From: Cytophagales bacterium | Lineage (GTDB): Bacteria > Bacteroidota > Bacteroidia > Cytophagales > Cytophagaceae | Length of the DNA: 35,638 nucleotides | Reading direction: 5' to 3' | Assembly: GCA_013297765.1 (NCBI GenBank) | Contig: JAAFID010000017.1 | Coordinates: forward strand, 1-35,638 | Shown: piece after piece, positions 1-9,235 of the stretch | Layout: the number at the start of each line of letters is the position of its first letter | Position numbering within the stretch: the first letter of the stretch is position 1 | Program-made: the position numbers and the translations under genes | Notes under the pieces: model-generated | The model's database searches: none | Seen by the model: the letters and a program-made list of their open reading frames with translations, nothing else | Told to the model about the DNA's origin: nothing

Positions 1-3000
1 TGTTTGTTACTGCCAAGCTCACATTGTAGGTGGCTTCTATACCGTATATGTGTTTCACGTTTTGAATTTTTAAGGTATCGGTACCATCGCCAAAGTTCCA
101 AGCCCATTTAACAGCATTTTTTGAAAGGTCGGCAAAGGTTATTTCTTTATTGATCACCAACTCAGCCTCGTCGGTAGTAAAGTCGGCAACCGGGCTTTCT
201 CTTAATGTTACTGCCTTTGTAGATGAATCTTTACAACCGAGGTTTGATTCTACAATTAAAGTCACTTGATAGGTTTGATCTCTTTCAAATATATGCACTG
301 GGTTTGGCATGGCCGAGCTAGAGTTGTCTCCAAAATTCCAAATACGGCTTTTAACATTTCCCACCAAAACTTTGGTAGTATCTAAGAAAGCTACCTTTTG
401 TTTGGCACAAGGGTTACTAAATACAAAGCCTGGTGCTATTGGATTTTTAACAATTACCTTCAACGTATCAGATACCACTTGACATGCTTCCTTGTCATTA
501 GAAATGGCAACCAGCAATACCTCTCCATTTAGGCTATCAGCTCGACCTATCACATAGTCTATGTTGGTAGTGGTATCTGTAGGAATAAATGTTCCAGACC
601 CCAAAGTTTTCCAGCGTATGCCTGATAAATTGGTAATTGTAGGCTTAAGATTGACCGTTGTTGCACCTTTGCAAAGTGCCCTGTCGTTGCCTACTTCTAG
701 TTTAGGGAAGTTTTTGAAAGAGATCTTAATGGTATCTTTTCCTGGCAAACATATACCGTCGTTGGTAGAGGATAGTATTAATCTTACAAAGCCTCTTGCT
801 GAGTCTGTAGGAGTGAAGGCATATACACCATTCAATGTGGTATCAGATGGTAGAAATATTCCATTCCCTTCGAGCCTGCTCCACTTGCCTTTTTCTGTAG
901 TGCCAGCAACAATTCCAGCCAACTGCAACCCATCAGTAGCGGTACATGTAAAGAAGTCTTTGCCTGCATCTACAAAGTTTTTACCGCCAAAGCTGATAGA
1001 AAGAGAATCGGAAACACTACAAACAGATTGGCTGCTGTTCAACACTAACGTTACTTTCCCATTTGCAGAATCAGCTTTGCTAAAGAAATATTCGGCATTA
1101 GTAGTTGTTGCAGTAGGGAAAAAGAATCCAGTTCCTTTTGATTGCCACAAGACAGAAGCGGTATTTGATGTACCATTCAGCACTATTGATTTGGCTCCAA
1201 TACAGATATTCTTGTCTTTGCCGGCATCTAAAGTTGGGTTAGGTTCTAGTGCTATCGTTACGGTATCTCTGCCCGCTTGACAATTGCCATTGTTGGTAGA
1301 TACGAGCATGATTTTTACTTGCCCTGCCGCAGAATCTGATTTGCTCAATACATAAGTAGTGGCGAGTTCTGCATTATTGGGGGTGAATGTGCCAGTACCT
1401 AGCGTAATCCAGTTTCCAGTAGTAGATCCACCTGCAATTAACCCTTTTAATGCTACAGATTTTTGTGATTCACAAACCTTCTTGTCTATCCCAGCATCTG
1501 CAAATGTTGTTGTTCCTAATTTTATAATTACCTCGTCCGATTCCACATTGCAATTGCCATTTTCAGTAGTGACTAAGGTTAATTTTACGCTACCTAAAAT
1601 AGAGTCTGTTTTGCTGAAATTGTACGTAGCAGTGAGGTTGGTGTCGCTCGGGAAGAATGTACCTGTTCCTTGAGTACTCCATTTACCTTTGCCCGACCCA
1701 CCAATAATGGAGGCATCTAGCAAAGTATTACTACTGCTGGAACATACATTTTGGTCTTTCCCAGCATTGATTATTGGTCGTGGCGAAATATCCAGTTTTA
1801 CGGTATCGGTTACTGCATTGCAATTGCCATTGCCTGTAGAGGTGGCAAACAAGTATGTAACTTGGTTTTTCTTGTCTAAAACGCCAGGTTGGTAAGTGTT
1901 GTTTGTGGCGGTGTTTCCTGCTGCAAAACTACCATCGCCAGAAGTACTCCAGGTAATACCTGTAGCCCCATCTATTACTACTGCTAAATCTATGGTTGCA
2001 TTGTTTTCACATACTTTTTTGTCGCTACCCGCATTCACTTTTGGTGCTGCACTAAAGGTAGCTCTCAATTCATCTTTTACTAGGTCGCAGCTATTGCCAG
2101 TTAAGGTAAGCAACACAAAGCCCGCTTTAAGATCTAATCCTGATGGGGTATAAGTAGTTTTTAAATCTGCCTTACTTGGCAAGAATACGCCTGTACCTGT
2201 ACTAGACCATACACCTGCATCTGCACCTCCGCCTACAATACCTGATAATTTTACTTCTGCATTGTTGTTACAAACTACTTGATCTTCTCCAGCATTGGCA
2301 GTACCCGAGGTCGTTATTCTTATTTTCATGGTGTCTCTCACCGCAAGGCAACTGCCATTGCCAGTAGAGGTAAGTACTATGGTCACCCCATTACTTGCCG
2401 AATCTGCTTTACTGGCTTTGTATTGGGCATTCAAATCATTGGCATTTGGTAAAAATATTCCAGAGCCAGAGGTTGTCCATGTACCTGTGGTGGCACCACC
2501 AAATACGTTTCCTTCTAATGGAATATTAAGATTATTCAAACAAACTATTTTATCAAACCCTGCATCTACAGAAGGGGCGGGGCTAATGGTTACATTTATA
2601 GCATCTGTTGCCGAATTACAACTATTTGCAGTAAGAGTTAGGGTTACATTGCCTTGTGCAGTATCGGCCTTGCTAGGGATATAGGTGGCAAGAAGTGTTT
2701 TGTTATTGGGAATGAAAGTACCATTGCCCGATGAAGACCAAACGCCTGCTGTAGCACCACCCGATACTTGACCAGAAAGAGTTACCGCCGATTTATTCGC
2801 ACAAACAGTTTGGTCTAGGCCAGCATTTACATTGCCCGCTGGCAATATAAATACTTCCATCGTATCTACTACCTGAGTGCAGTTTCCATTGTTGGTAGAG
2901 GTCAAAAATAGTTTTGCACCTTTATTCAAAGAGTCTGCAGCACTCGGCTTGTAGGTAGCTGTTAATAAATTAGGATTGGGAAGAAATATCCCCGTACCAG

Positions 3001-6000
3001 AGGTAGACCATTTGCCCGTGTTTGTTTTACCTGATACAAACCCCGTCAAATCTACTGTTAAGTTATTTACACACACCGTTTGATCTGTTCCAGCATTGAC
3101 GAATGGTGCAGGGGTAAATTCTAAATCTACTTTACTTATTACTGCCTTACAATTTAAGTTACCAGTGGAAGTCAAGGTTAATGTAACCAACCCAGAAGCT
3201 ACTTCTGCAGCGGTAGGGGTGTAAGTGGCATTTAGAGTAGTATTGTTGAGTGCAAAACTACCTGCACCACCAGACCATATTCCGCCAGTAGCTACATTCA
3301 CAGACCCATTCAATATGGCCGATGGATTATTGGCACAAAGGCTTTGTTTTGATCCAGCACTAACTGTAGGGGCATTGGTAAAGGTAACGGTCACATTGTC
3401 GCTTACTGGGCTACAGTTTCCATTGCCAGTAGAAGTTAGCGTAAGCGAAAGCGTGCCTGCATTTATCTCAGATTGTGTGGGAGAATATATATTACTAAGC
3501 GAGGTTGCACCTTGCTTGAATAAGCCTAAGCCGCCTGACCATAGACCACCACTAGCAAGCGAAACATTTCCATTCAATACAACATCTGCATTGTTACTAC
3601 AAACAGCCACATCTGTTCCAGCATTCACAGTGGGAGATGGGTTGATGGTAATAGTTACTAAATCAGCAACTGGGTTGCAGCTACCATTGCCAGTAGAAGA
3701 AAGTGTAAGGGTTACTGTTCCTGCAATTATTTCTGCCGCACTAGGTATGTAGCTTGCATTTAGCAAAGATGCTGAAGGATTAAATACACCTGTTCCACCA
3801 CTCCATACCCCACCTGTAGCATTGGTTACAGAACCATTGAGGGCAACGGCTGGGTTGTTGGCACATGATACAATATTTGCACCCGCATTTGTGATTGGCG
3901 ACGGGGTGATAGCGATGTCGATATCATCAAATACTGAGTTGCAATTTCCATTTCCAGTCGTTGTAAGGATTAATTTTACAGAACCACTCGCTATCTCTGA
4001 TGCAGTTGGACTATAATTTGTAATCAAAGAGTTATTATCTGGAACAAACGTACCCAACCCGCCAGACCAAGTACCTCCAGTTGCAACGCTCACCGCACCA
4101 CTAAGTGTAATACTTGAATTGTTGGCACATACGGTTTTATTCACACCTGCATTTGCTATTGGTGCTGGTGTAAATGAAATAGTCACTTGATCTGTTACGG
4201 TATTACAAGTACCATTGCCTACCGATGATAATGTTAAGGTAACACTTCCAGCAGCTATTTCATTGGCTGTAGGAGTATAAGACGTTGTAAGGCTGCTGTT
4301 CCCAGGATTAAACAATCCTAACCCACCTGACCAGCTACCCCCAGTTGCTAGGGTAATTGCTCCATTTAAGTTTACCGATGGGTTATTTGCACATACCGAT
4401 ACATCTGTACCAGCATTTACAGTAGGTGCAGGGTTAATCGTTATTTTTACCTGATCACTTACAGCAATACAATTTCCATTGCCAGTAGAGGTAAGGGTTA
4501 ATATAACACTACCAGTAGCAATTTCAGAAGTTGAAGGTATATAGGAAGAAATTAGTGAAGCACTACTTGGGTTGAATATTCCCAAACCCCCTGACCATGA
4601 TGCACCAGTTGCATTTTGAACTGTACCTGATAAATTTACACTTGGGTTATTAACGCAAGAACTAAGGTCAGCACCTGCTGTAACTATAGGCGATGGGGTA
4701 ATGGTAATCACCATTTCGTCTGATACAGCTTTACAATTATTGTTTCCCGTAGTAGTTAATGTTAATGTTACCTTGCCAGCAGCAATTTCAGATGGAGAAG
4801 GTTGGTAGGTGGCGGCCAATACTGCATTGTTGGGAGTAAATATACCCCCTCCACCCGACCAACTACCACCAGCAGCAACTACTACACTGCCATTGAGTGT
4901 TACATTGCTATTATTAGCACAAACCGTTTTGTCAAAGCCTGCATTGGCTTCGGTGGGTGCTGTAAAGTTAATTTGCACTTGGTCTGATTCAGAGTTACAC
5001 ACCCCGTTGCCAGTTGAAGTAAGCGTAAGGGTAATACTACCAGAGGCTATTTCTGCATTGGTAGGGGCATAGGTTGCCGAAAGTGTATTGTTGTTTGGGC
5101 TGAATGTTCCTAATCCACCTGACCATTGACCACCTGTAGCTATTGATACGTTGCCATTTAAAGTAATCACGGAATTGTTCGCACATAAGGTTTGATTAAT
5201 ACCTGCATTGACCACAGGTGCTGGATTGATTACTATTTTTACTTGGTCGCTAGTTGCAATACAGTTACCATTACTAGTAGAAGTAAGGGTTAGTGTCACG
5301 CTACCCGCAGTGATTTCTGCTGCTGAAGGAGTATAGCTAGAGGTGAGTACATTGCTAGCAGGGTTGTATGTTCCAGTTCCTCCTGACCACTGCCCACCAC
5401 CAGCATTTTGTACCAAGCCGTTCAAGGAAACACCTGCCTTGTTGGCACACGAAACCAAATCTGCACCAGCATTTACAATAGGCGAGGGAGTAATGGTTAC
5501 TTCCATTTCGTCTGTAACAGGGTTACAGTTATTATTGCCAGATGTGGTAAGTACTAGTTTAAATTTGCCCGAAGTTATTTCAGCGGGAGTAGGCGAGTAG
5601 GTAGTGCTAAGTGAAGTTGCATTAGGGGTAAATAAGCCACCGCCTGCCGAACTCCATACACCGCCAGTAGCTATGGTAACACCTCCATTTAGGGTTACAT
5701 TGGCATTGTTGGCACATACTGTTTGGTCGGCTCCTGCATTGGCTTCTGGGCTGGCGGTAAAGGTAAACTTTACGTTGTCTGAAACAGGATTACATTGCCC
5801 ATTGCCTGTAGAGGTTAGTGTTAATGTAATACTTCCAGATAGTATTTCAGCAGTAGTAGGGTTGTAAACTGCTGTCAAAGAATTGTTGTTGGGAGTAAAT
5901 GTTCCCAAGCCTCCTGACCATTGACCACCACTAGCTATGGTAACACTTCCAGCAAGTGATATGGCAGGTTTGTTTGAACAATAGGTTGCATCATTTCCAG

Positions 6001-8926
6001 CATTTACAACTGGAGCAGGGTTGTAAATTATTTTTACTACGTCTGAAGATGGGTTACATTTACCATTACCTATAGAGGTGAGGGTAAGGTTTAATGTTCC
6101 TGCAGCAATTTCTGCGGCTGTAGGTGTGTACGTTGCACCCAATACCGATGTGCTGGGGCTGAATATACCAGCACCACCAGACCATTGACCACCACCAGCA
6201 TTTTGCACAAAACCTGACAAGGTTACTGTGGGGTTATTAACACATGAAGATAAATCTGTACCTGCACTTACCACTGGTGCAAGGGTAATGGTTGTAGCTA
6301 TAGCATCCGATACTGCTAAACAATTCCCATTGCCAGTAGAGGTAAATGTCAATGTTACATTTCCTGCAGATATTTCAGATGGAGAAGGAGAATATATAGC
6401 ATTGGCTGTAGTATTGTTTGGGTTAAATGTTCCCGAGCCACCACTCCAAACGCCACCAGTAGCGATACTAATTACTTGTCCATTCAAGGTAATGTCTGCT
6501 TTGTTGGCACAAACTGTTTGATCTATACCTGCACTCACATCAGGCGATGCAGTGTAGGAAATAACAATAGATTGTGCTACCGCTAAACAATTTCCATTGC
6601 CCGTAGAAGTAAGTGTTAAATTGCTACTTCCAGAAAGTACCTCAGCAGTACTAGGGGTGTACACTGTATTTAAGCTCGTGTTCGAAGGGCTAAATGTTCC
6701 CAAACCTCCTGACCATATTCCTCCAGTAGAGGGAAGCGATACACTGCCAGCCAAAGTAGCTTTGGCATTATTGGCACATAATATTTGATTACCTCCTGCA
6801 TTTACTACTGGTGGTTGGGTAAATGTAATTTTTATTTGATCATTTACTGCATTGCATTGCCCATTACCAGTAGTGGTCAATGTAAGGTTTAGTGTACCTG
6901 ATGCTATTTCTGCAGCGGTGGGTGTGTAGGTTGCATTCATTACAGTAGCACTGGGGTTGTATGTGCCCGCCCCCCCTGACCACTGCCCCCCTGTAGCTAC
7001 GGTAAATGTACCATTCAACGCAACTATTGCATTATTAGCACATTTTGTTTGGTCTGCACCTGCATTTACAGTGGGTGTAGGTGTTATGTTGATAATCATA
7101 CTATCTTTTACAGGTATGCAATTTCCATTGCCAGTAGAGGTGATGATTAATTTTACTTTTCCTGCTGCAACTTCTGTAGCACTTGGGGTGTAGCTGGTTG
7201 CAAGCGAAGTATTATCAGGGTTAAATATTCCTGTTCCTCCAGTCCACTGACCACCTGCAGAAATAGTAACTGTTGCGGCAAGGTTAGTTAATGATTTATT
7301 AGCACAAACTGTTTGGTCTACCCCAGCATCCATGGTTGGGGCAGCAGTAAAGTTTACTTTCATCTTATCTGTTACTGGAAAACAAATACCAGTAGAGGTT
7401 AGAGTGAAATCCAAACTTCCTAATGCCAAATCAGAAATGCTGGGGGTGTATGTAGCTGTTAGTGCAGTTGCATTGGGCGAGAAAGTACCTGAGCCATTGG
7501 TTGTCCATTCACCAGTAGTAGTACCCCCTGAAACGGTGCCTACCAGTTTCACTACATTATTTTTACATACAAACTGGTCTGCACCTGCATTGATGTTTAT
7601 GGCAGCTTTAAATTCAGAAAAATAGCCATAGCGGCATGTTGTAGTAGAGCCACCATTGATTAGACCCATTGCAAATATTTCACCAGTATTTTTAATCATG
7701 TTGGCAGTGCCAACGGGAATATCTGTTGTATTGAAAGCCACTACAGCACCGACCCATTGTCCACCTGTACCTGGAACCACACTAAAGCTCGCTGGATTTA
7801 TTAATGTAGTGCTTCCATTGAGTACAAACTTGTCTTGATTGCCAGCTTTTACCAATAAATTTAAGCCAAAATATTCAGAGGTACCTCTTACAAAACTAAC
7901 TTGCGAGGAGCCTGCACAATTTAGCGGTGGCAGTATTGCAGACCCTAATTCACACCCAAAACCAGAGTAGTGAACAGTATATACTGGTTTACTAGCCTTG
8001 ATGTAAGTAAATTTTTTGCTTATAGGTACACGATATGTTTCGCTACCAAACAAGGTGGTTTCGTAAACCCCATCAATAGTGATTACAGTATTGTTTTGAG
8101 TAGCCACTATAAATGCGGCTTCATTATTTACTGAGCCTTGTATTACTATGTATTCTTTCCCAATAATGTCTGTAGGTACTATTTGGTCACCACATAAATC
8201 CCTACAAACACCTTCGGCATCTGAATCAGTTTTAACAGTAATTGCTATAGGCTTATCGGAGACTACAATGCTGCCGCTTGGGTTATTTGCTCCCAATTGA
8301 GTAGGATTTGCCCCAGACCATGTTTGCCCTTTATTAAGAATGATGCTGAATTTCTGTTGAGCCACATGGCCTACTAGTGCAGTTTTAGGATATATGAATA
8401 TTGTGGTATTGTCTTCCGTGGCTACAATATCGAAGGAAGAATAAGGAGTTGGTGTATAATTACCATTATTCCAGTAGGTTTGAAATGGAGTGTAGAATTC
8501 AGTACCCAATGCACTTTCTCCTTTTAATGCAAATATTTCTCCGTTCAATGGCTGGGTTGGGGCAGTAGGAACATCTACATCATAATAAACTGATATTAAT
8601 CTATTGGAGGTAATGAACAATCCATTATTTAATATTGTATTTGCTGGCTTCGTTTCAATTAAATTAATGCTAGATGTGAGGTCTACAGAAGTTGCCGAAT
8701 TAGGTGCTAGATTTACTGTAATAGGGGTAAATGCACCATTTGCAGGCATAGAAATAGTAACAGTTGCAGCAGTATCGAGCGATGATATACGCAAAGCAAC
8801 GGGTCTGTCTCTGTGACCAGCACTAGCTTCTGGTGCAACAAACCAGAATTGTTTCCCTGTTTGCCCTACCACACTCCCGATAGAAACCCAAAATAAAATG
8901 ATGCTTAGTAGTCTAAGTTTTCGCAT
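1..8926 (-). CDS. Giant secreted repeat protein: IgGFc-binding-like N-terminus, ~27 Ig-like repeats, PKD domains (C-terminus outside window)
   Basis: One frame stays open from ATG 8926 to the window edge (about 2975 codons). I followed the frame at the start, in many repeats and at the end, and it does not shift. Residues 1-21 form a signal peptide (MRKLRLL, hydrophobic core, cleavage near VVG-QT). Residues ~25-430 resemble the IgGFc-binding N-terminal domain found in large Bacteroidota surface proteins (FWFVAPEAS near the start, later IVATEDNTTI and ATQNNTVITIDG). Residues ~440-2830 are ~88-residue repeats, and ~2840-2975 are two PKD-like domains (WNFGDNSS, WNFGDGTD). The role is probably adhesion or gliding at the cell surface. 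Export by T9SS is inferred, because a C-terminal sorting domain would lie beyond position 1. No exact promoter is seen upstream; TATAATTTG (9066-9058) is a near match with one extra spacer base. Confidence 0.93.
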   Translation of the reverse strand, partial: MRKLRLLSIILFWVSIGSVVGQTGKQFWFVAPEASAGHRDRPVALRISSLDTAATVTISMPANGAFTPITVNLAPNSATSVDLTSSINLIETKPANTILNNGLFITSNRLISVYYDVDVPTAPTQPLNGEIFALKGESALGTEFYTPFQTYWNNGNYTPTPYSSFDIVATEDNTTIFIYPKTALVGHVAQQKFSIILNKGQTWSGANPTQLGANNPSGSIVVSDKPIAITVKTDSDAEGVCRDLCGDQIVPTDIIGKEYIVIQGSVNNEAAFIVATQNNTVITIDGVYETTLFGSETYRVPISKKFTYIKASKPVYTVHYSGFGCELGSAILPPLNCAGSSQVSFVRGTSEYFGLNLLVKAGNQDKFVLNGSTTLINPASFSVVPGTGGQWVGAVVAFNTTDIPVGTANMIKNTGEIFAMGLINGGSTTTCRYGYFSEFKAAININAGADQFVCKNNVVKLVGTVSGGTTTGEWTTNGSGTFSPNATALTATYTPSISDLALGSLDFTLTSTGICFPVTDKMKVNFTAAPTMDAGVDQTVCANKSLTNLAATVTISAGGQWTGGTGIFNPDNTSLATSYTPSATEVAAGKVKLIITSTGNGNCIPVKDSMIINITPTPTVNAGADQTKCANNAIVALNGTFTVATGGQWSGGAGTYNPSATVMNATYTPTAAEIASGTLNLTLTTTGNGQCNAVNDQIKITFTQPPVVNAGGNQILCANNAKATLAGSVSLPSTGGIWSGGLGTFSPSNTSLNTVYTPSTAEVLSGSSNLTLTSTGNGNCLAVAQSIVISYTASPDVSAGIDQTVCANKADITLNGQVISIATGGVWSGGSGTFNPNNTTANAIYSPSPSEISAGNVTLTFTSTGNGNCLAVSDAIATTITLAPVVSAGTDLSSCVNNPTVTLSGFVQNAGGGQWSGGAGIFSPSTSVLGATYTPTAAEIAAGTLNLTLTSIGNGKCNPSSDVVKIIYNPAPVVNAGNDATYCSNKPAISLAGSVTIASGGQWSGGLGTFTPNNNSLTAVYNPTTAEILSGSITLTLTSTGNGQCNPVSDNVKFTFTASPEANAGADQTVCANNANVTLNGGVTIATGGVWSSAGGGLFTPNATSLSTTYSPTPAEITSGKFKLVLTTSGNNNCNPVTDEMEVTITPSPIVNAGADLVSCANKAGVSLNGLVQNAGGGQWSGGTGTYNPASNVLTSSYTPSAAEITAGSVTLTLTSTSNGNCIATSDQVKIVINPAPVVNAGINQTLCANNSVITLNGNVSIATGGQWSGGLGTFSPNNNTLSATYAPTNAEIASGSITLTLTSTGNGVCNSESDQVQINFTAPTEANAGFDKTVCANNSNVTLNGSVVVAAGGSWSGGGGIFTPNNAVLAATYQPSPSEIAAGKVTLTLTTTGNNNCKAVSDEMVITITPSPIVTAGADLSSCVNNPSVNLSGTVQNATGASWSGGLGIFNPSSASLISSYIPSTSEIATGSVILTLTSTGNGNCIAVSDQVKITINPAPTVNAGTDVSVCANNPSVNLNGAITLATGGSWSGGLGLFNPGNSSLTTSYTPTANEIAAGSVTLTLSSVGNGTCNTVTDQVTISFTPAPIANAGVNKTVCANNSSITLSGAVSVATGGTWSGGLGTFVPDNNSLITNYSPTASEIASGSVKLILTTTGNGNCNSVFDDIDIAITPSPITNAGANIVSCANNPAVALNGSVTNATGGVWSGGTGVFNPSASLLNASYIPSAAEIIAGTVTLTLSSTGNGSCNPVADLVTITINPSPTVNAGTDVAVCSNNADVVLNGNVSLASGGLWSGGLGLFKQGATSLSNIYSPTQSEINAGTLSLTLTSTGNGNCSPVSDNVTVTFTNAPTVSAGSKQSLCANNPSAILNGSVNVATGGIWSGGAGSFALNNTTLNATYTPTAAEVASGLVTLTLTSTGNLNCKAVISKVDLEFTPAPFVNAGTDQTVCVNNLTVDLTGFVSGKTNTGKWSTSGTGIFLPNPNLLTATYKPSAADSLNKGAKLFLTSTNNGNCTQVVDTMEVFILPAGNVNAGLDQTVCANKSAVTLSGQVSGGATAGVWSSSGNGTFIPNNKTLLATYIPSKADTAQGNVTLTLTANSCNSATDAINVTISPAPSVDAGFDKIVCLNNLNIPLEGNVFGGATTGTWTTSGSGIFLPNANDLNAQYKASKADSASNGVTIVLTSTGNGSCLAVRDTMKIRITTSGTANAGEDQVVCNNNAEVKLSGIVGGGADAGVWSSTGTGVFLPSKADLKTTYTPSGLDLKAGFVLLTLTGNSCDLVKDELRATFSAAPKVNAGSDKKVCENNATIDLAVVIDGATGITWSTSGDGSFAAGNTATNNTYQPGVLDKKNQVTYLFATSTGNGNCNAVTDTVKLDISPRPIINAGKDQNVCSSSSNTLLDASIIGGSGKGKWSTQGTGTFFPSDTNLTATYNFSKTDSILGSVKLTLVTTENGNCNVESDEVIIKLGTTTFADAGIDKKVCESQKSVALKGLIAGGSTTGNWITLGTGTFTPNNAELATTYVLSKSDSAAGQVKIMLVSTNNGNCQAGRDTVTIALEPNPTLDAGKDKNICIGAKSIVLNGTSNTASVLWQSKGTGFFFPTATTTNAEYFFSKADSANGKVTLVLNSSQSVCSVSDSLSISFGGKNFVDAGKDFFTCTATDGLQLAGIVAGTTEKGKWSRLEGNGIFLPSDTTLNGVYAFTPTDSARGFVRLILSSTNDGICLPGKDTIKISFKNFPKLEVGNDRALCKGATTVNLKPTITNLSGIRWKTLGSGTFIPTDTTTNIDYVIGRADSLNGEVLLVAISNDKEACQVVSDTLKVIVKNPIAPGFVFSNPCAKQKVAFLDTTKVLVGNVKSRIWNFGDNSSSAMPNPVHIFERDQTYQVTLIVESNLGCKDSSTKAVTLRESPVADFTTDEAELVINKEITFADLSKNAVKWAWNFGDGTDTLKIQNVKHIYGIEATYNVSLAVTN
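430..7605 (-). repeat. About 27 tandem ~264-bp (88-aa) Ig-like repeats inside the giant surface gene
   Basis: The unit recurs every 260-274 bases. Its conserved landmarks are NAGxDQTVCANN at the start, GGxWSGGxGTFxP in the middle, YTPTxAEIxxG, then LTLTSTGNGxC and a closing DxxxITxxPxP. Approximate plus-strand positions of the first-cysteine motif are 7565, 7301, 7040, 6776, 6507, 6241, 5973, 5713, 5444, 5180, 4918, 4653, 4390, 4125, 3861, 3598, 3336, 3071, 2803, 2540, 2272, 2010, 1743, 1477, 1203, 943 and 670. Nearly every unit has two cysteines at fixed places, which suggests one disulphide per beta-sandwich domain. Units in the middle are most alike; those near either end are more diverged and shift from WSGG to WTT/WSS-type sequences. 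Confidence 0.93.
3336..6525 (-). repeat. Higher-order three-unit repeat (~792 bp) nested in the 88-aa repeat array
   Basis: Every third unit carries a variant start. GTDLSSC (6241), GADLVSC (5444), GADLSSC (4653) and GANIVSC (3861) are spaced 797, 791 and 792 bases apart, and three of them continue with VQNA before the WSGG motif. The unit before each variant tends to end in ITPSPI (5713, 4918 and 4125, but not 6507). The unit after it also recurs: GTDVSVC at 4390 and GTDVAVC at 3598. The pattern is not visible outside this stretch. The simplest explanation is amplification of a three-domain block, followed by divergence. Confidence 0.75.
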
Positions 8927-9235
8927 AGTGATGTACTTAAAATGTTATAATAAATAAATAGAGCCTTAAATTAATAAGCACTCTCAGAAAAATAAATAAT
9001 GGCCTACTTTGCCTATATAAGGGGAAAATTTGTTTAATCCAATAAGCATTCCATCACCAAATTATACATTTTAATTGGCTTTACCTTAAAATATGTGAAA
9101 AAAAATCATTTCTAATTCGATTTTGCAAAACAAAAAAAGTGATAAAATGTTAAGAATTTGATTTATAAAATTGAATTTTTTATCAAATATTTATTAAAAA
9201 TTTTCTACTATTCATTTTTGAATAAAACAGATAGA
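8927..9235. other. Intergenic, AT-rich, 5' region of the giant surface gene
   Basis: These 309 bases separate the start of the giant gene from the end of lpxB; both are on the minus strand. The stretch is strongly AT-rich with A and T runs near 9100-9200. I see no coding frame, no strong hairpin with a T-tract and no exact TAnnTTTG element in the minus orientation. The closest is TATAATTTG at 9066-9058. The promoter of the giant gene presumably lies here. Confidence 0.5.

Noticed and set aside
430-7605. Regularly spaced repeats as a possible CRISPR or satellite array
   Set aside because: The units are about 264 bp, diverged at the DNA level, contiguous and in frame, and they encode a protein domain. 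There are no short identical repeats with unique spacers.
561-8816. Many plus-strand open frames with similar valine/proline/leucine-rich translations across the first 8.8 kb
   Set aside because: They are the reverse-complement shadow of the minus-strand repeat gene. Their similarity to each other only reflects the 264-bp repeat, and none has a signal, motif or complete repeat frame.
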